Assembly: GCA_963677245.1 (NCBI GenBank)
Contig: OY781921.1
Location: 3,658,001 to 3,722,000 of the forward strand
Length of the DNA: 64,000 nucleotides
Origin: Saccharicrinis sp963677245
GTDB taxonomy: Bacteria; Bacteroidota; Bacteroidia; Bacteroidales; Marinilabiliaceae
Direction: 5' to 3'
Each line of letters starts with the position of its first letter. The first letter of the stretch is position 1. Positions 50,946 to 60,832 of the stretch are shown here, in pieces. The notes below the pieces were generated by a model. That model worked only from the letters and a program-made list of their open reading frames with translations. It ran no database searches and was not told where the DNA came from. Made by a program: the position numbers and the translations under genes.

Positions 50946-53900
50946 TTAAACTTTGTTTTCATGAAGTTTAAAAGCCTTTCTTAATCTGAACTTTTCAAAG
51001 TATCTAATAGCTTGGCTTAGAATATCAAAGTAAAGTGTTAAATAAAGAATAAAGGTAGACAACCATATGGTAATCACATTAAATAAAGGTGTTGGAATCT
51101 TTATTCCTGCGAATTGTTTGGTTGGTGCCAAAAAGTGTGCACGTCCCCATTTTGAACTTCCATCTCTTAAAACAGGATCTTTTTTAGAAATATATTCGTT
51201 ACCCTTGAATTGAATCTGTTTTAAGTTACCTTTATTTAATAATTGTGCTGTAAGTTTAGTATTACTATACTCCTGTTTTAATTTAAATACTTGTTCTGCT
51301 GAACCAAGTGTTTTTACTAGTTCTTTATAAACCTGATCTTTTTGCGATTTACCTTCTTTGTAAATAGATTGAAAATAAGTAGTCAGCGAATCTAATATAA
51401 CTTCAGTTCGTTTAATGTTGATCTGATTAACATTATCTGGTTTTGATGCAATAAATGCAGCAAGGCCAGGTGTGGTTTTTTCAATCAACTTATTTAATTC
51501 TTTATTTATTATGGCGTCATGAAGTTCCGCTTCTTCTGTATTGCCTTTTTCCAATAGTCTTTGACAAGAGATATTATGTTGTTTCAGTTTAGGAATGAGA
51601 AGACTTGAATAATAAGAAGCATTACTTATTTTTTGCTCATATTCGAAAAAGTGCTTTTCGTACTCGTTGTTTGCAAATTGGTTAACAGCTAATGCTTCGT
51701 ATGCCCATCTCGAAGTCATTATATCTCCTATTCTAGGAACAAACTCTTTAGGTGCAATGGAGTTATGTAGTTTGTCGAAATTTACAATTACTCCACTGAA
51801 TAATAGCTGAGGAACTAAAATAAGAGGTATCAGAATATAAATGGCCACAACAGATTTTAACCCACTACTAATATTGAGTCCAAGCATATTCGAAAAACAA
51901 GCTGTTGAAAATAATATCATCCAATAGCTAAAAGTTAGTCCTTTAATCTCAAGTATATAATTTCCAATCAAAACCAGAGAAAGCGTTTGAATAGCTGATA
52001 TCCCAAAAAGTATCATTATTTTACTGTTCAAATAGCTGGATCGACTAAGGTTAAGGAATTTTTCCCTTTGTAGTAACTTGCGATCTTTAATGATTTCTTC
52101 TGCACTTACGTTTAAGCCTAAAAATAGAGCAACAACAACAGCCATAAATAAATAGGCTGGGATGTTATCGTTTTGACTGAATATATATTGGTTAATGTCA
52201 GTCTCGCTTCCGGCTATATATTTGGTAAAGAAACCCAGTATCAGAGCTAAAACAGGAGCCTCTAAAAAATTAATCATCATATACTGACGATCTTTCCATT
52301 TTGATAAACTGTCCCTGTAGCTGTAAATTAGAAACTGTTTTATTCTTCCCGGAATATTATATAAGTTGTGAGGAAGCTTTTCTATCGTTTCAGGCTCTGT
52401 ATTGTTTTTCCATTCAAACTGACTTTCTATGTCATTTTGATATAATTCGTACCATTCTGCGGGTTTTACCTTTCGTTCACGAATTAAGCGACCGTTAGGA
52501 TCAACCATTCTGGCTTCTATGATTCTGAGAGGTTGTTCTACTTTAACATTACCGCATAAGTAACATTCGCTGTCTTCAGGGTTTACATAGTTAGCTTTTT
52601 GCTTAAAGTATACAATGGCATCCATCGGATTTCCATTGTAGATAATATAACCTCCTTTGTCTATTATTAATAATTTATCCAGTAATTTATATAAGTCAGA
52701 AGAAGGTTGATGAATATTAATGATGACCAACTTTCCTTTTAAAGTCTGTCTTTTTAGTAAAACCATTACCTTTTCTGAATCCATTGAGGATAAGCCGGAT
52801 GTAGGTTCGTCCACAAAAAGAATAGAAGGTTCTCTGATTAACTCAAGTGCAATGTTTAGTCGCTTACGTTGTCCCCCGCTTAAAATTTTATTTAACGGAC
52901 TTCCAACCACTAAATCTCTTGCCTCAATTAAATCAAAATCTTTAATAGCAGTTTCAACTAGTTCCTGAATTTTTTCGACTGAGGAATCGCTAAAGCAAAG
53001 CTTGGCATTGAAGAACAGGTTTTCATAAACAGTTAGTTCTTCAATTAATAAATCCTCTTGAGGAACGTATCCAATAACCCCTTTTAATTCTTCTTTGTGT
53101 TCATGAATATTGAGGCCATTGATATGTATTGAACCGTTTGATAATTTGTAGCTACCGTTTAGAACATTTAATAAGGTGGATTTTCCGGTGCCACTTCCTC
53201 CCATTATTCCAACCAATTGTCCGGAACGACCTGTAAAGCTAAAAGGATGTATTCCTGTTTGTTTGTCGTTAAACTTGTACGTCACATCTTTTGCTTTCAG
53301 CATAATGCGACCCATTTCTGTTTTTTGAACAAACACTTCAGCCACTCTTCCATAATATACAGGAGACATACGCGAGGTTTTGATCACTGAACCAACAGAA
53401 AGGATATACGAGTTATTTCGCTCTACTTTGTGACCGTTTAAATACAAGTTACGATCTCCGGAATATCTGAAAATAAATGTATGCGTGCTTTTAACATAGA
53501 GAACCCAAACATAAACCTGTTGTTTCTCGTTATACAGATGTTTAAAGTTGGGTAGAGGAGGCTCTTTTTGGCCACTGATAACCAAAACCTTTTCAGGATC
53601 GGAAATCTCCATAGGGCCTTTCAGAATAAATGATTTGAGTAGTTCATAATCTACCGGGTTAATCATCATTCCTCTGGAAAGCTTATCTACAACATCGTAG
53701 GCTATAGTGCTGATTTTTTCCTCTTTGCGCATAAATTCAAAGAGTTGCACAAAGAGCCATATTTTAGATTCGCTTTGGAGTTCTTTATTTAGTTCATCGC
53801 AAATATTGTTGAGTTGGTTGTAATTGTCAGATGATTGTTGCTCTACTTTTGATTTTATTGGACTATAAGTATGTTTGTGAAAAGATTGAATATAGTAATT

Positions 53901-54056
53901 AAACCTTTCCAAATATTGGTCAACATATTCTTTATTAAAGTTACGTTGAAGCTCTTGTTCAATCAGTTTTCGTGCACTGTCTAATCGGCTCTCCTTTCTT
54001 ACATTTGTAAGAAGAGCATATAATTTCATAAGTGCATCTAATAACGTCTCGCTCAT
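50946..54056 (-). CDS. ABCG-type ATP-binding/permease protein with N-terminal TerB-like and FHA-like regions
   Basis: A 1036-residue protein. Residues 1-155 are helical and TerB-like. A beta-rich segment near 175-250 resembles an FHA/ABCG-linked sandwich. The ATPase has Walker A GIMGGSGTGKSTLLN, signature LSGGQRKRLNIALELI and Walker B ILFVDEPTSGLS. A CxxC (ECYLC) linker is followed by six or so membrane helices between 590 and 1020, interrupted by a roughly 200-residue extracytoplasmic domain. A fused half-transporter of ABCG type of this size is common in Bacteroidota. The cargo is unknown. Confidence 0.85.
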   Translation of the reverse strand: MSETLLDALMKLYALLTNVRKESRLDSARKLIEQELQRNFNKEYVDQYLERFNYYIQSFHKHTYSPIKSKVEQQSSDNYNQLNNICDELNKELQSESKIWLFVQLFEFMRKEEKISTIAYDVVDKLSRGMMINPVDYELLKSFILKGPMEISDPEKVLVISGQKEPPLPNFKHLYNEKQQVYVWVLYVKSTHTFIFRYSGDRNLYLNGHKVERNNSYILSVGSVIKTSRMSPVYYGRVAEVFVQKTEMGRIMLKAKDVTYKFNDKQTGIHPFSFTGRSGQLVGIMGGSGTGKSTLLNVLNGSYKLSNGSIHINGLNIHEHKEELKGVIGYVPQEDLLIEELTVYENLFFNAKLCFSDSSVEKIQELVETAIKDFDLIEARDLVVGSPLNKILSGGQRKRLNIALELIREPSILFVDEPTSGLSSMDSEKVMVLLKRQTLKGKLVIINIHQPSSDLYKLLDKLLIIDKGGYIIYNGNPMDAIVYFKQKANYVNPEDSECYLCGNVKVEQPLRIIEARMVDPNGRLIRERKVKPAEWYELYQNDIESQFEWKNNTEPETIEKLPHNLYNIPGRIKQFLIYSYRDSLSKWKDRQYMMINFLEAPVLALILGFFTKYIAGSETDINQYIFSQNDNIPAYLFMAVVVALFLGLNVSAEEIIKDRKLLQREKFLNLSRSSYLNSKIMILFGISAIQTLSLVLIGNYILEIKGLTFSYWMILFSTACFSNMLGLNISSGLKSVVAIYILIPLILVPQLLFSGVIVNFDKLHNSIAPKEFVPRIGDIMTSRWAYEALAVNQFANNEYEKHFFEYEQKISNASYYSSLLIPKLKQHNISCQRLLEKGNTEEAELHDAIINKELNKLIEKTTPGLAAFIASKPDNVNQINIKRTEVILDSLTTYFQSIYKEGKSQKDQVYKELVKTLGSAEQVFKLKQEYSNTKLTAQLLNKGNLKQIQFKGNEYISKKDPVLRDGSSKWGRAHFLAPTKQFAGIKIPTPLFNVITIWLSTFILYLTLYFDILSQAIRYFEKFRLRKAFKLHENKV

Positions 54057-54174
54057 AACCTTTTGTGTACTTTTTTAGCCAATGTGTAAAATGTAAATTC
54101 GAATATTTACTGTATAAAAATACAATTTACTAATTAAACCAACCTTCAATTATGGTATGTTTATCATAAATAAA

Positions 54175-54206
54175 AAAAGCGATCCTGATGACAGTGACCG
54201 CTTTTA
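54175..54206 (-). terminator. Terminator after the 276-residue lipoprotein gene
   Basis: Outer stem AAAAGCG / CGCTTTT continues with an imperfect inner stem; minus-strand T-run follows. It ends the lipoprotein gene 24 bp after its stop. Confidence 0.65.
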
Positions 54207-54229
54207 AATGTTTTTCAGGTTATTATATC

Positions 54230-55060
54230 TTATTCTGTAGCCACAAATTTTTTGCGAATAGTTAAGGACTCTTCTGCAATTTGTATCATTTGCTCCTGAG
54301 TAATTGCAGTACTCTCAATACTTGCATAAATATTAGCCATGTTTGATAAATCATCAATGGTTTCAGCAATGGCTTCATTACTTTTATATTCAGAAAGAAT
54401 TTCCATCAGTTTTAGTAAAGGTTCTTTTTGTTTTAGAACAATCTCAACCATTTCTTTACTATTAAATGTTTCTTCAGAAATGTGAGTTGCAATATAAAGA
54501 CCTTCTACCCACGCGCCTGCCATTACTAATGCTGATACAGGTGCTCTGTTATTAGCGTGAAGAAAATCGTAGGTATCGTAGAATGAGTTGGTAATTAACT
54601 CAACTAATGCTTCTTTGTTATCTTCGTTAGCTTCTATTTGCTCTGGTAAATCTTCTCTAACAGCTCCTGTTAAATCTAAACCTTCCAATAGTTTTCTGGA
54701 AGCATCAATAAAATTAATAGTTTCTTGTTTTTGATTGTATGTACTGGCATAACTTAAATCACCACCATATATACCAAGGTTAAGCGCTTTTGCTTTTTCA
54801 GTAAAATATTTATCTGAATTGGCAGGATTGTTAGCTAAATCAAAAATATATGCAGCTTCAATTTTATTTAACATTTCCACAATTTCGTACGAAGTCGGAA
54901 GTGGATAAACAAATTCTCTAACTTTTGTTTCTACTTCGTCTTTCTCAATCTGAACAGTTTCTTTTTGTTTTTCTTTTTTAGATGAACTGTTACAAGATGC
55001 AATAATAACTGCAAGTACAAGAACTGAGGCTAAGCCTAATAGTTTTAAATTTTTTATCAT
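54230..55060 (-). CDS. Helical lipoprotein, hypothetical
   Basis: A 276-residue protein with a lipobox (VLAVIIASC, lipid anchor C23). A linker rich in S, K and E is followed by all-helical sequence with repeating charged heptads (YPLPTSYEIVEMLNKIEAAYIFDLANNPANSDKYFTEKAKALNLGIYGGDLSYASTYNQ). I do not recognise a family with confidence. It is monocistronic, with a 190-bp upstream gap to recJ that shows nothing notable. Confidence 0.65.
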   Translation of the reverse strand: MIKNLKLLGLASVLVLAVIIASCNSSSKKEKQKETVQIEKDEVETKVREFVYPLPTSYEIVEMLNKIEAAYIFDLANNPANSDKYFTEKAKALNLGIYGGDLSYASTYNQKQETINFIDASRKLLEGLDLTGAVREDLPEQIEANEDNKEALVELITNSFYDTYDFLHANNRAPVSALVMAGAWVEGLYIATHISEETFNSKEMVEIVLKQKEPLLKLMEILSEYKSNEAIAETIDDLSNMANIYASIESTAITQEQMIQIAEESLTIRKKFVATE

Positions 55061-55252
55061 TTGTTTAGTTTTTATTTTATCATGTCAGATGAAACGTTCA
55101 ACAAAAACTTAAATTAATCATATCCGTTTCATGTGTTAATTAATAGATGTAATTAACATTTGCTACAAATATAATTTATTTCAAAAACAAATTGATTTTT
55201 GTTCTTTTATTTTTATAACAAATTGAAGTTTACGATAGAATAGCCTTATTTT

Positions 55253-56985
55253 TTAATCGGCATATTCTTCATCATACGGAAATTTCATATCCTTAAGCAT
55301 CATTTGAATTGTAGATCTGCCATTGTACACGTTTTCTTCAATGGTGTAACAAATGTCAAAAGGATTTCCTGTTTGTAGTTTATCTAAATAGTCGCCCATT
55401 GAAAAGGCTATACCTTGCTTTATGGAACCTGACTTTTCTTCGATGAGTTCTACTTTTAAGTGATCCTGATCTTTACCTACTTTTTTACTGGTGCCATAAT
55501 CGAAAACTCTTTTGGTTACAAAAACAGGTTTTAGATTACCTGGACCAAAAGGTCTGAACTGTTTGAGTATTCTAAAGAATTTATCGTTAATATCTGTTAG
55601 ACCAATTTCTTCATCCACCTCAATCTGCGGAATGAGTTGATCTGGTGTAATATTGGCGATCACAAACTCTTCAAATCGTTTTTTGAAAGCTGGGATATTT
55701 TCAACTTTTAGTGTTAATCCGGCAGCATACATATGTCCTCCAAAATTTTCCAGCAAATCGCTACAAGAATCGATGGCTTTATATAAATCAAAGCCTTCAA
55801 CGGAACGGGCTGAGCCAGTTGCAAAACCTTTTGATTCGGTTAGTATAACAGTAGGACGATAGTAGTACTCAGTTAATCTGGAAGCTACAATGCCAATTAC
55901 CCCTTTATGCCATTCTGGTTCAAACAGAACAGTTGATTTTTTATTCTTTAAATCTTCGTTTGTGTCAATTAAGTCTAATGCTTGTTGGGTGATATCTCTA
56001 TCAAATCCTTTTCTCGTATCGTTACATTTATCAATATCGATACTCATATCGGATGCCTGTTCTTCGTTTTTACTAATTAACAAGTCAACAGCATCGCCAC
56101 CGGAATCAATTCTGCCTGCAGCATTAATTCGAGGGCCAATTTTAAAAACTATATCGCTAATGGTTATTTCGCGACCTTGTAAACCTGCTACTTTTATGAT
56201 GTGCTTCAATCCTATGCCGGATTGGTATTTAATTTCTCTAAACCAAAAAAGGCCATCACCCTGTTCTCACCTATAATTGGTACGATATCAGAAGCAATAC
56301 TTACCACAACCAAATCAAGGTAATCGTAAAGCTGACTTTCGTCGATTTTCTGTCTTCTACAAAAAGCTTGTAAAAACTTAAATCCTACACCGCAACCCGA
56401 TAGATTTTCATCAGGATAAGTACAGTCGCTTCTTTTAGGATCAAGGCAGGCGGCAGCATCAGGCAACGAGTCTCCCGGTGTATGGTGATCACAAATAATA
56501 AACTCAATACCCTTTTCTTTTGCGTACTCAATTTTCTCAACTGCTTTAATTCCGCAATCTAAGGCAATAACAAGAGATACATTATCTTCTGCAAAATGAT
56601 CTATCCCTTTATATGAGATGCCATAACCTTCTTCGTACCGGTTAGGTATATAAAAGTTGATGTGTTTAAAATAAGGTTTTAAGAAAGAGTAAACCAAGGA
56701 TACAGATGTTGTTCCGTCAACATCATAATCGCCATAAACCATTATTTTTTCATCATTCTCAATCGCTTTTTCCAATCGGTCAATTGCCCGATCCATATCT
56801 TTCATTAGAAATGGATCGTAAAAATGATCGTAAGATGGTCGGAAAAAAGTTTTAGCCTGGTCAAAAGTTTCAATGCCTCGCTGAATTAATAAATTGGATA
56901 GAAACCTGTCGATATTAAGGGCATGCGACAGGTGCTCGACCTTTTCTTCGTCAGCAGATTCTTTTATGTTCCATCTTTTCTCCAT
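55253..56985 (-). pseudogene. recJ: Single-stranded-DNA exonuclease RecJ, split by one frameshift
   Basis: Two adjacent frames make one RecJ. 56985-56212 gives 257 residues with the DHH motifs YGDYDVDGTTS, ALDCGIKAVE, IICDHHTPGD and the AACLDPKRSDCTYP block, ending NTNPA-stop. 56209-55253 continues as GLKHIIKVAGLQGREITISDIVFKIGPRINAAGRIDSG and on through the DHHA1 part (FGGHMYAAGL). In intact homologues NPRxGLK is continuous, so a single base is missing near 56212. Everything else is intact, so it is either a recent mutation, a sequencing error or, less likely, recoding. RecJ works in recombinational and mismatch repair. Confidence 0.85.
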
Positions 56986-57134
56986 AAATTGTATGAGGCC
57001 AAATTTTGAAAGGCTAAATTTCCCAAAAAAAATGGATAATCAAAACAGCCAATAGGCTATTTGACACATTTGATGCGGGATGTCTTACGTGTAATGTGTC
57101 TGAATCGTTGCTGAATCAGGTTCTTAGCTCAATT

Positions 57135-57839
57135 CTATGCTTGAATATTTAATTGAAATACTTTTTCTAAATGTGTTAGCAAATTCCTTTTGACTGCTTC
57201 AAAATCCTGTTTTTCGCCTAGTTCTTTCTCAATGGAGGTAACCCCTTTATCTATAAATCCACAAGGATTAATATGATTAAAATAGCTAAGATTATTATTT
57301 ACATTAAGTGCAAATCCATGCATACTGACATAACGGCTGGCTTTAACACCAATAGCACAAATTTTTCTTGCTTTGGATGGGTTGTCTTTATCAATCCATA
57401 CTCCGGTTGCTCCATCCATTCTGTCTCCATTAATGCCATAATCGGCAATGCAATTGATAATGGCTTCCTCTAATTGATGGATATAAGATTTTACAGTTAA
57501 GCTCATTTCTTCCAAATCAAATATCGGATAACCTACAATTTGACCTGGCCCATGATAGGTAATGTCACCACCTCTGTTGCTTTTATAATAGGTGGCATTG
57601 ATTTGTTTTAAGAAATCATCGTTGATTAACAGGTTGTTTACCGCGCCGCTTTTTCCTAAAGTATAAACATGCGGATGTTCGCAAAAAAGTAATTTATGCG
57701 TGATTTCTTTCGGACTATCTGAGTTTTCGCGATTATACAATTTTACATCTATGATTGACGAAAAGTTTTCTTCCTGATAATCCCATGCTTTTTTATACTC
57801 GATTAATCCTAAATCTTCAAATACAGTGTTAGTGTTCAT
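57135..57839 (-). CDS. lipB: Octanoyltransferase
   Basis: A 234-residue protein with LFCEHPHVYTLGKSGAVNNLL, YKSNRGGDITYHGPGQIVGYPIFDL (the RGGxxTxHGPGQ active-site block), KICAIGVKASRYVSMHGFALNVN and the NPCGFIDKGVTSI end. It moves octanoate from acyl carrier protein to lipoate-dependent enzymes. It lies 18 bp downstream of lipA, forming the lipoylation operon. Confidence 0.97.
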   Translation of the reverse strand: MNTNTVFEDLGLIEYKKAWDYQEENFSSIIDVKLYNRENSDSPKEITHKLLFCEHPHVYTLGKSGAVNNLLINDDFLKQINATYYKSNRGGDITYHGPGQIVGYPIFDLEEMSLTVKSYIHQLEEAIINCIADYGINGDRMDGATGVWIDKDNPSKARKICAIGVKASRYVSMHGFALNVNNNLSYFNHINPCGFIDKGVTSIEKELGEKQDFEAVKRNLLTHLEKVFQLNIQA

Positions 57840-57857
57840 GATTTTTCTTTTTCTGAA

Positions 57858-58751
57858 TTAATCTTTTAATGCGTTAATATGTTTTTCTGCATGGTATGAA
57901 GAACGCACCATTGGGCCACTTTCTACATATTTAAAACCAATTTCCAATCCTATTTTTTTATATTTCTCAAATTGCTCTGGCGTTACATATTCTTCAACAG
58001 GAAGGTGTTCTTTTGAAGGTTGTAAATACTGACCAATGGTAAATACTTTTACACCAGAATTGTAAGCATCTTTCATTGTTTCAATTACTTCCTCTTCTTT
58101 TTCTCCAATGCCAACCATTATTCCTGTTTTGGCAACCACGCCAGCATCAGCAATATATTTTAAAACATCTAAACTCAAATCATATTTGGCTCGGCTTCTA
58201 ATTATTGGCGTTATTCTGCGAACTGTTTCCAGGTTATGGGAAATAACTTCGGGCTTCGCATCTATTACTTGTTGGATTAGATGTCTTAAGCCATTAAAAT
58301 CCGGAATTAATACTTCCTGAGTTGTATTTGGATTAAGTTCCTTTACTTTTAAAATAGTTTGATGCCAGATGTCGGCACCTCCATCTTCCAAATCATCTCT
58401 GTCTACAGAAGTAATAACAGCATGCTTCAATTTCATGATTTTAATAGATCGGGCAATACGTAAAGGCTCCTTTGTATCAACTGCCAAAGGTTTTCCTGTT
58501 TTTACGTTACAGAATTTACATGATCTAGTACAAATATCACCTAAAATCATAAATGTGGCTGTTCCAGCACCCCAGCATTCTGCTGCATTAGGACATTTTC
58601 CACTGGTGCAAATAGTATGAAGCTTGTGGTCTCTTATGGTTTGGTGCATCCATTTATAGTCGGCAGTATTGGGTAGTTGTATTTTTAACCAGTCAGGTTT
58701 TTTTGTTCTTACTTGCATAATCTCCTTCGTTTCATTTAATTGAATATTCAT
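57858..58751 (-). CDS. lipA: Lipoyl synthase
   Basis: A 297-residue radical SAM protein. The auxiliary cluster cysteines are in CTSGKCPNAAECW, the radical SAM cluster in CTRSCKFCNV, and the C-terminal GPMVRSSYHAEKH carries the conserved RSSY serine. It inserts sulfur into octanoyl groups made by LipB, encoded 18 bp downstream. The gap to lysS (58752-59069) contains only promoter-like boxes. Confidence 0.98.
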   Translation of the reverse strand: MNIQLNETKEIMQVRTKKPDWLKIQLPNTADYKWMHQTIRDHKLHTICTSGKCPNAAECWGAGTATFMILGDICTRSCKFCNVKTGKPLAVDTKEPLRIARSIKIMKLKHAVITSVDRDDLEDGGADIWHQTILKVKELNPNTTQEVLIPDFNGLRHLIQQVIDAKPEVISHNLETVRRITPIIRSRAKYDLSLDVLKYIADAGVVAKTGIMVGIGEKEEEVIETMKDAYNSGVKVFTIGQYLQPSKEHLPVEEYVTPEQFEKYKKIGLEIGFKYVESGPMVRSSYHAEKHINALKD

Positions 58752-58910
58752 CCCACTCAGTTGTGATGAACATTTAACCTTTCAAAGTATAGCTGCAATA
58801 GTAATTAATTCAATCCTATTAACCTATGAAATTTGTAAGGTTTAAACCTCTTGTTCATCACTTAATGAATACCTAAACATTAAAAAATAAGTTAAAGTTC
58901 ACTACCTATG

Positions 58911-58952
58911 TACTTTTGTGCCTTCGATTTTTAAGCTTAATGATTATCTTTG
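58911..58952 (+). promoter_or_regulatory. Two Bacteroidota-type -7 boxes ahead of lysS
   Basis: TACTTTTG (58911-58918) and TATCTTTG (58945-58952) both fit TAnnTTTG and lie 118-159 bp before the lysS start. They could be tandem promoters for lysS-gpsA-pgi with a leader of about 110-150 nt. The rest of the 58752-59069 gap shows nothing else. Confidence 0.4.
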
Positions 58953-59069
58953 CATCGATTTTTCTTTAAAATTTTCAGAAAAACATAAAAGCTATCTCAT
59001 TGATTATGTGCTTTTGATATGCATTTTATCGGTGGGAATCATTAAATATTTTAATTGATAATAATTGGT

Positions 59070-60797
59070 ATGAGCGCCGTTGAACTAAGCGAACAGGAAT
59101 TAATCAGACGTAATAGTCTGGAAGAATTAAACAAATTAGGCATTAATGCTTTCCCTGCCGAGGAATTTGAAATCTCTCATTATTCTGAGGACATCAAAAA
59201 GTTATTTGAGGAAGACGAAAACAATGAGGAGTTGAAAGAAATAACTATGGCTGGAAGAATTATGAGCCGTAGAATTATGGGTAATGCTTCGTTTGCTGAA
59301 ATTAAGGATCAACAGGGGCGTATTCAGGTTTATTTTCGTCGCGATGATATTTGTGAGGGAGATGATAAAACTATGTATAACACCGTATTTAAGAAATTAC
59401 TTGATATAGGTGATATTGTAGGAATTAAAGGTTATGTTTTTAAAACTCAAATGGGTGAAATATCTGTTTATGTAAAAGAGTTTAAAGTACTAACTAAATC
59501 TTTAAAACCACTTCCAATTGTTAAAGAAAAGGATGGTAAAACATATGATGCGTTTACTGATCCTGAGCAACGCTACCGTCAGCGTTATGTTGATTTAATT
59601 GTAAATGATCAGGTAAAAGACACTTTTTTAAAGCGTACCAAGATTATTAATACTATGCGTAACTTTTTTAATGAAAAAGGTTACCTGGAGGTAGAAACAC
59701 CAATTTTACAATCTATACCAGGAGGAGCTTCAGCTCGTCCGTTTATTACACATCATAATGCCTTAAATATTCCATTATATTTAAGAATCGCAAACGAGCT
59801 TTATTTAAAAAGATTAATTGTTGGTGGTTTTGATGGAGTTTACGAGTTCGCCAAGGATTTCCGTAACGAAGGAATGGATAGAACACATAATCCTGAGTTT
59901 ACGGTAATGGAAATTTATGTAGCCTATAAAGACTATAAATGGATGATGAACTTTACCGAAGAGATGATTGAAAAAGTGGCATTGGCACTTCATGGAACGA
60001 CTAAAGTTCAGGTTGGTGAAAATGAAATAGACTTCAAACGTCCGTTCAAGAGAATTTCGATGATTGATTCGATCAAAGAATTTACAGGATTTGATATCTC
60101 TGGAATGCAAGAGGAAGAATTGTTTAAGGTTTGTGAAGAACTTGGAGTTGAGACTGATCCTTCAATGGGTAAAGGAAAATTAATAGATGAGATTTTTGGT
60201 GAAAAATGTGAGGGGAATTATATTCAGCCAACTTTTATTACCGATTATCCTGTTGAAATGTCTCCGCTTTGTAAAAAACATAGAGAGAATCCTGAATTAA
60301 CAGAGCGTTTTGAGTTAATGGTAAATGGTAAGGAATTAGCTAACGCTTATTCAGAGTTAAATGATCCTATTGATCAGCTAGGTCGTTTTCAGGATCAGTT
60401 AAAATTATCTGAAAAGGGAGACGATGAGGCTATGTTTATCGATATGGATTTTGTTCGTTCTCTTGAATATGGAATGCCTCCAACATCAGGAATGGGAATT
60501 GGTGTGGATCGTTTAGCTATGTTGATGACCAACCAGCAATCAATCCAGGAAGTTCTTTTCTTCCCGCAAATGAAGCCGGAGAAAAAAGTAGAAGCAGATG
60601 GTGTAGAAAAGTTTATGGAGCTTGGAATGGCACAAGAATGGGCAGAAGTAATTATAAAATTAGGATATAAAAAAGTGGATGCCCTAAAAGAGTTGAAGCC
60701 GACGAAAGTACACCAGGAAGTGTGCGGATATAATAAAAAGAACAAATTAGGATATAAAAATCCGTCACAAGACGAAGTTAAGGCTTGGTTAGCCTAA
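59070..60797 (+). CDS. lysS: Lysine--tRNA ligase, class II
   Basis: 575 residues from ATG 59070 (MSAVELSEQELIRRNSLEELNKLGINAFPAEEF). It has an OB-fold anticodon domain, class II motif 1 (RTKIINTMRNFFNEKGYLEVETPIL), motif 2 (FRNEGMDRTHNPEFTVMEIY) and motif 3 (GMGIGVDRLAMLMTN). The C-terminus has an extra domain of about 70 residues (VDALKELKPTKVHQEVCGYNKKNKL). It charges tRNA-Lys. gpsA follows after 35 bp. Confidence 0.97.
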   Translation: MSAVELSEQELIRRNSLEELNKLGINAFPAEEFEISHYSEDIKKLFEEDENNEELKEITMAGRIMSRRIMGNASFAEIKDQQGRIQVYFRRDDICEGDDKTMYNTVFKKLLDIGDIVGIKGYVFKTQMGEISVYVKEFKVLTKSLKPLPIVKEKDGKTYDAFTDPEQRYRQRYVDLIVNDQVKDTFLKRTKIINTMRNFFNEKGYLEVETPILQSIPGGASARPFITHHNALNIPLYLRIANELYLKRLIVGGFDGVYEFAKDFRNEGMDRTHNPEFTVMEIYVAYKDYKWMMNFTEEMIEKVALALHGTTKVQVGENEIDFKRPFKRISMIDSIKEFTGFDISGMQEEELFKVCEELGVETDPSMGKGKLIDEIFGEKCEGNYIQPTFITDYPVEMSPLCKKHRENPELTERFELMVNGKELANAYSELNDPIDQLGRFQDQLKLSEKGDDEAMFIDMDFVRSLEYGMPPTSGMGIGVDRLAMLMTNQQSIQEVLFFPQMKPEKKVEADGVEKFMELGMAQEWAEVIIKLGYKKVDALKELKPTKVHQEVCGYNKKNKLGYKNPSQDEVKAWLA

Positions 60798-60832
60798 GAG
60801 AAAATCTTAAGGTTAATAGATAAACACTATAT

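Noticed and set aside
56195..56230. Programmed ribosomal frameshift in recJ
   Set aside because: No X-XXY-YYZ slippery site in the right frame and no recJ family precedent that I know; a one-base loss explains it better.
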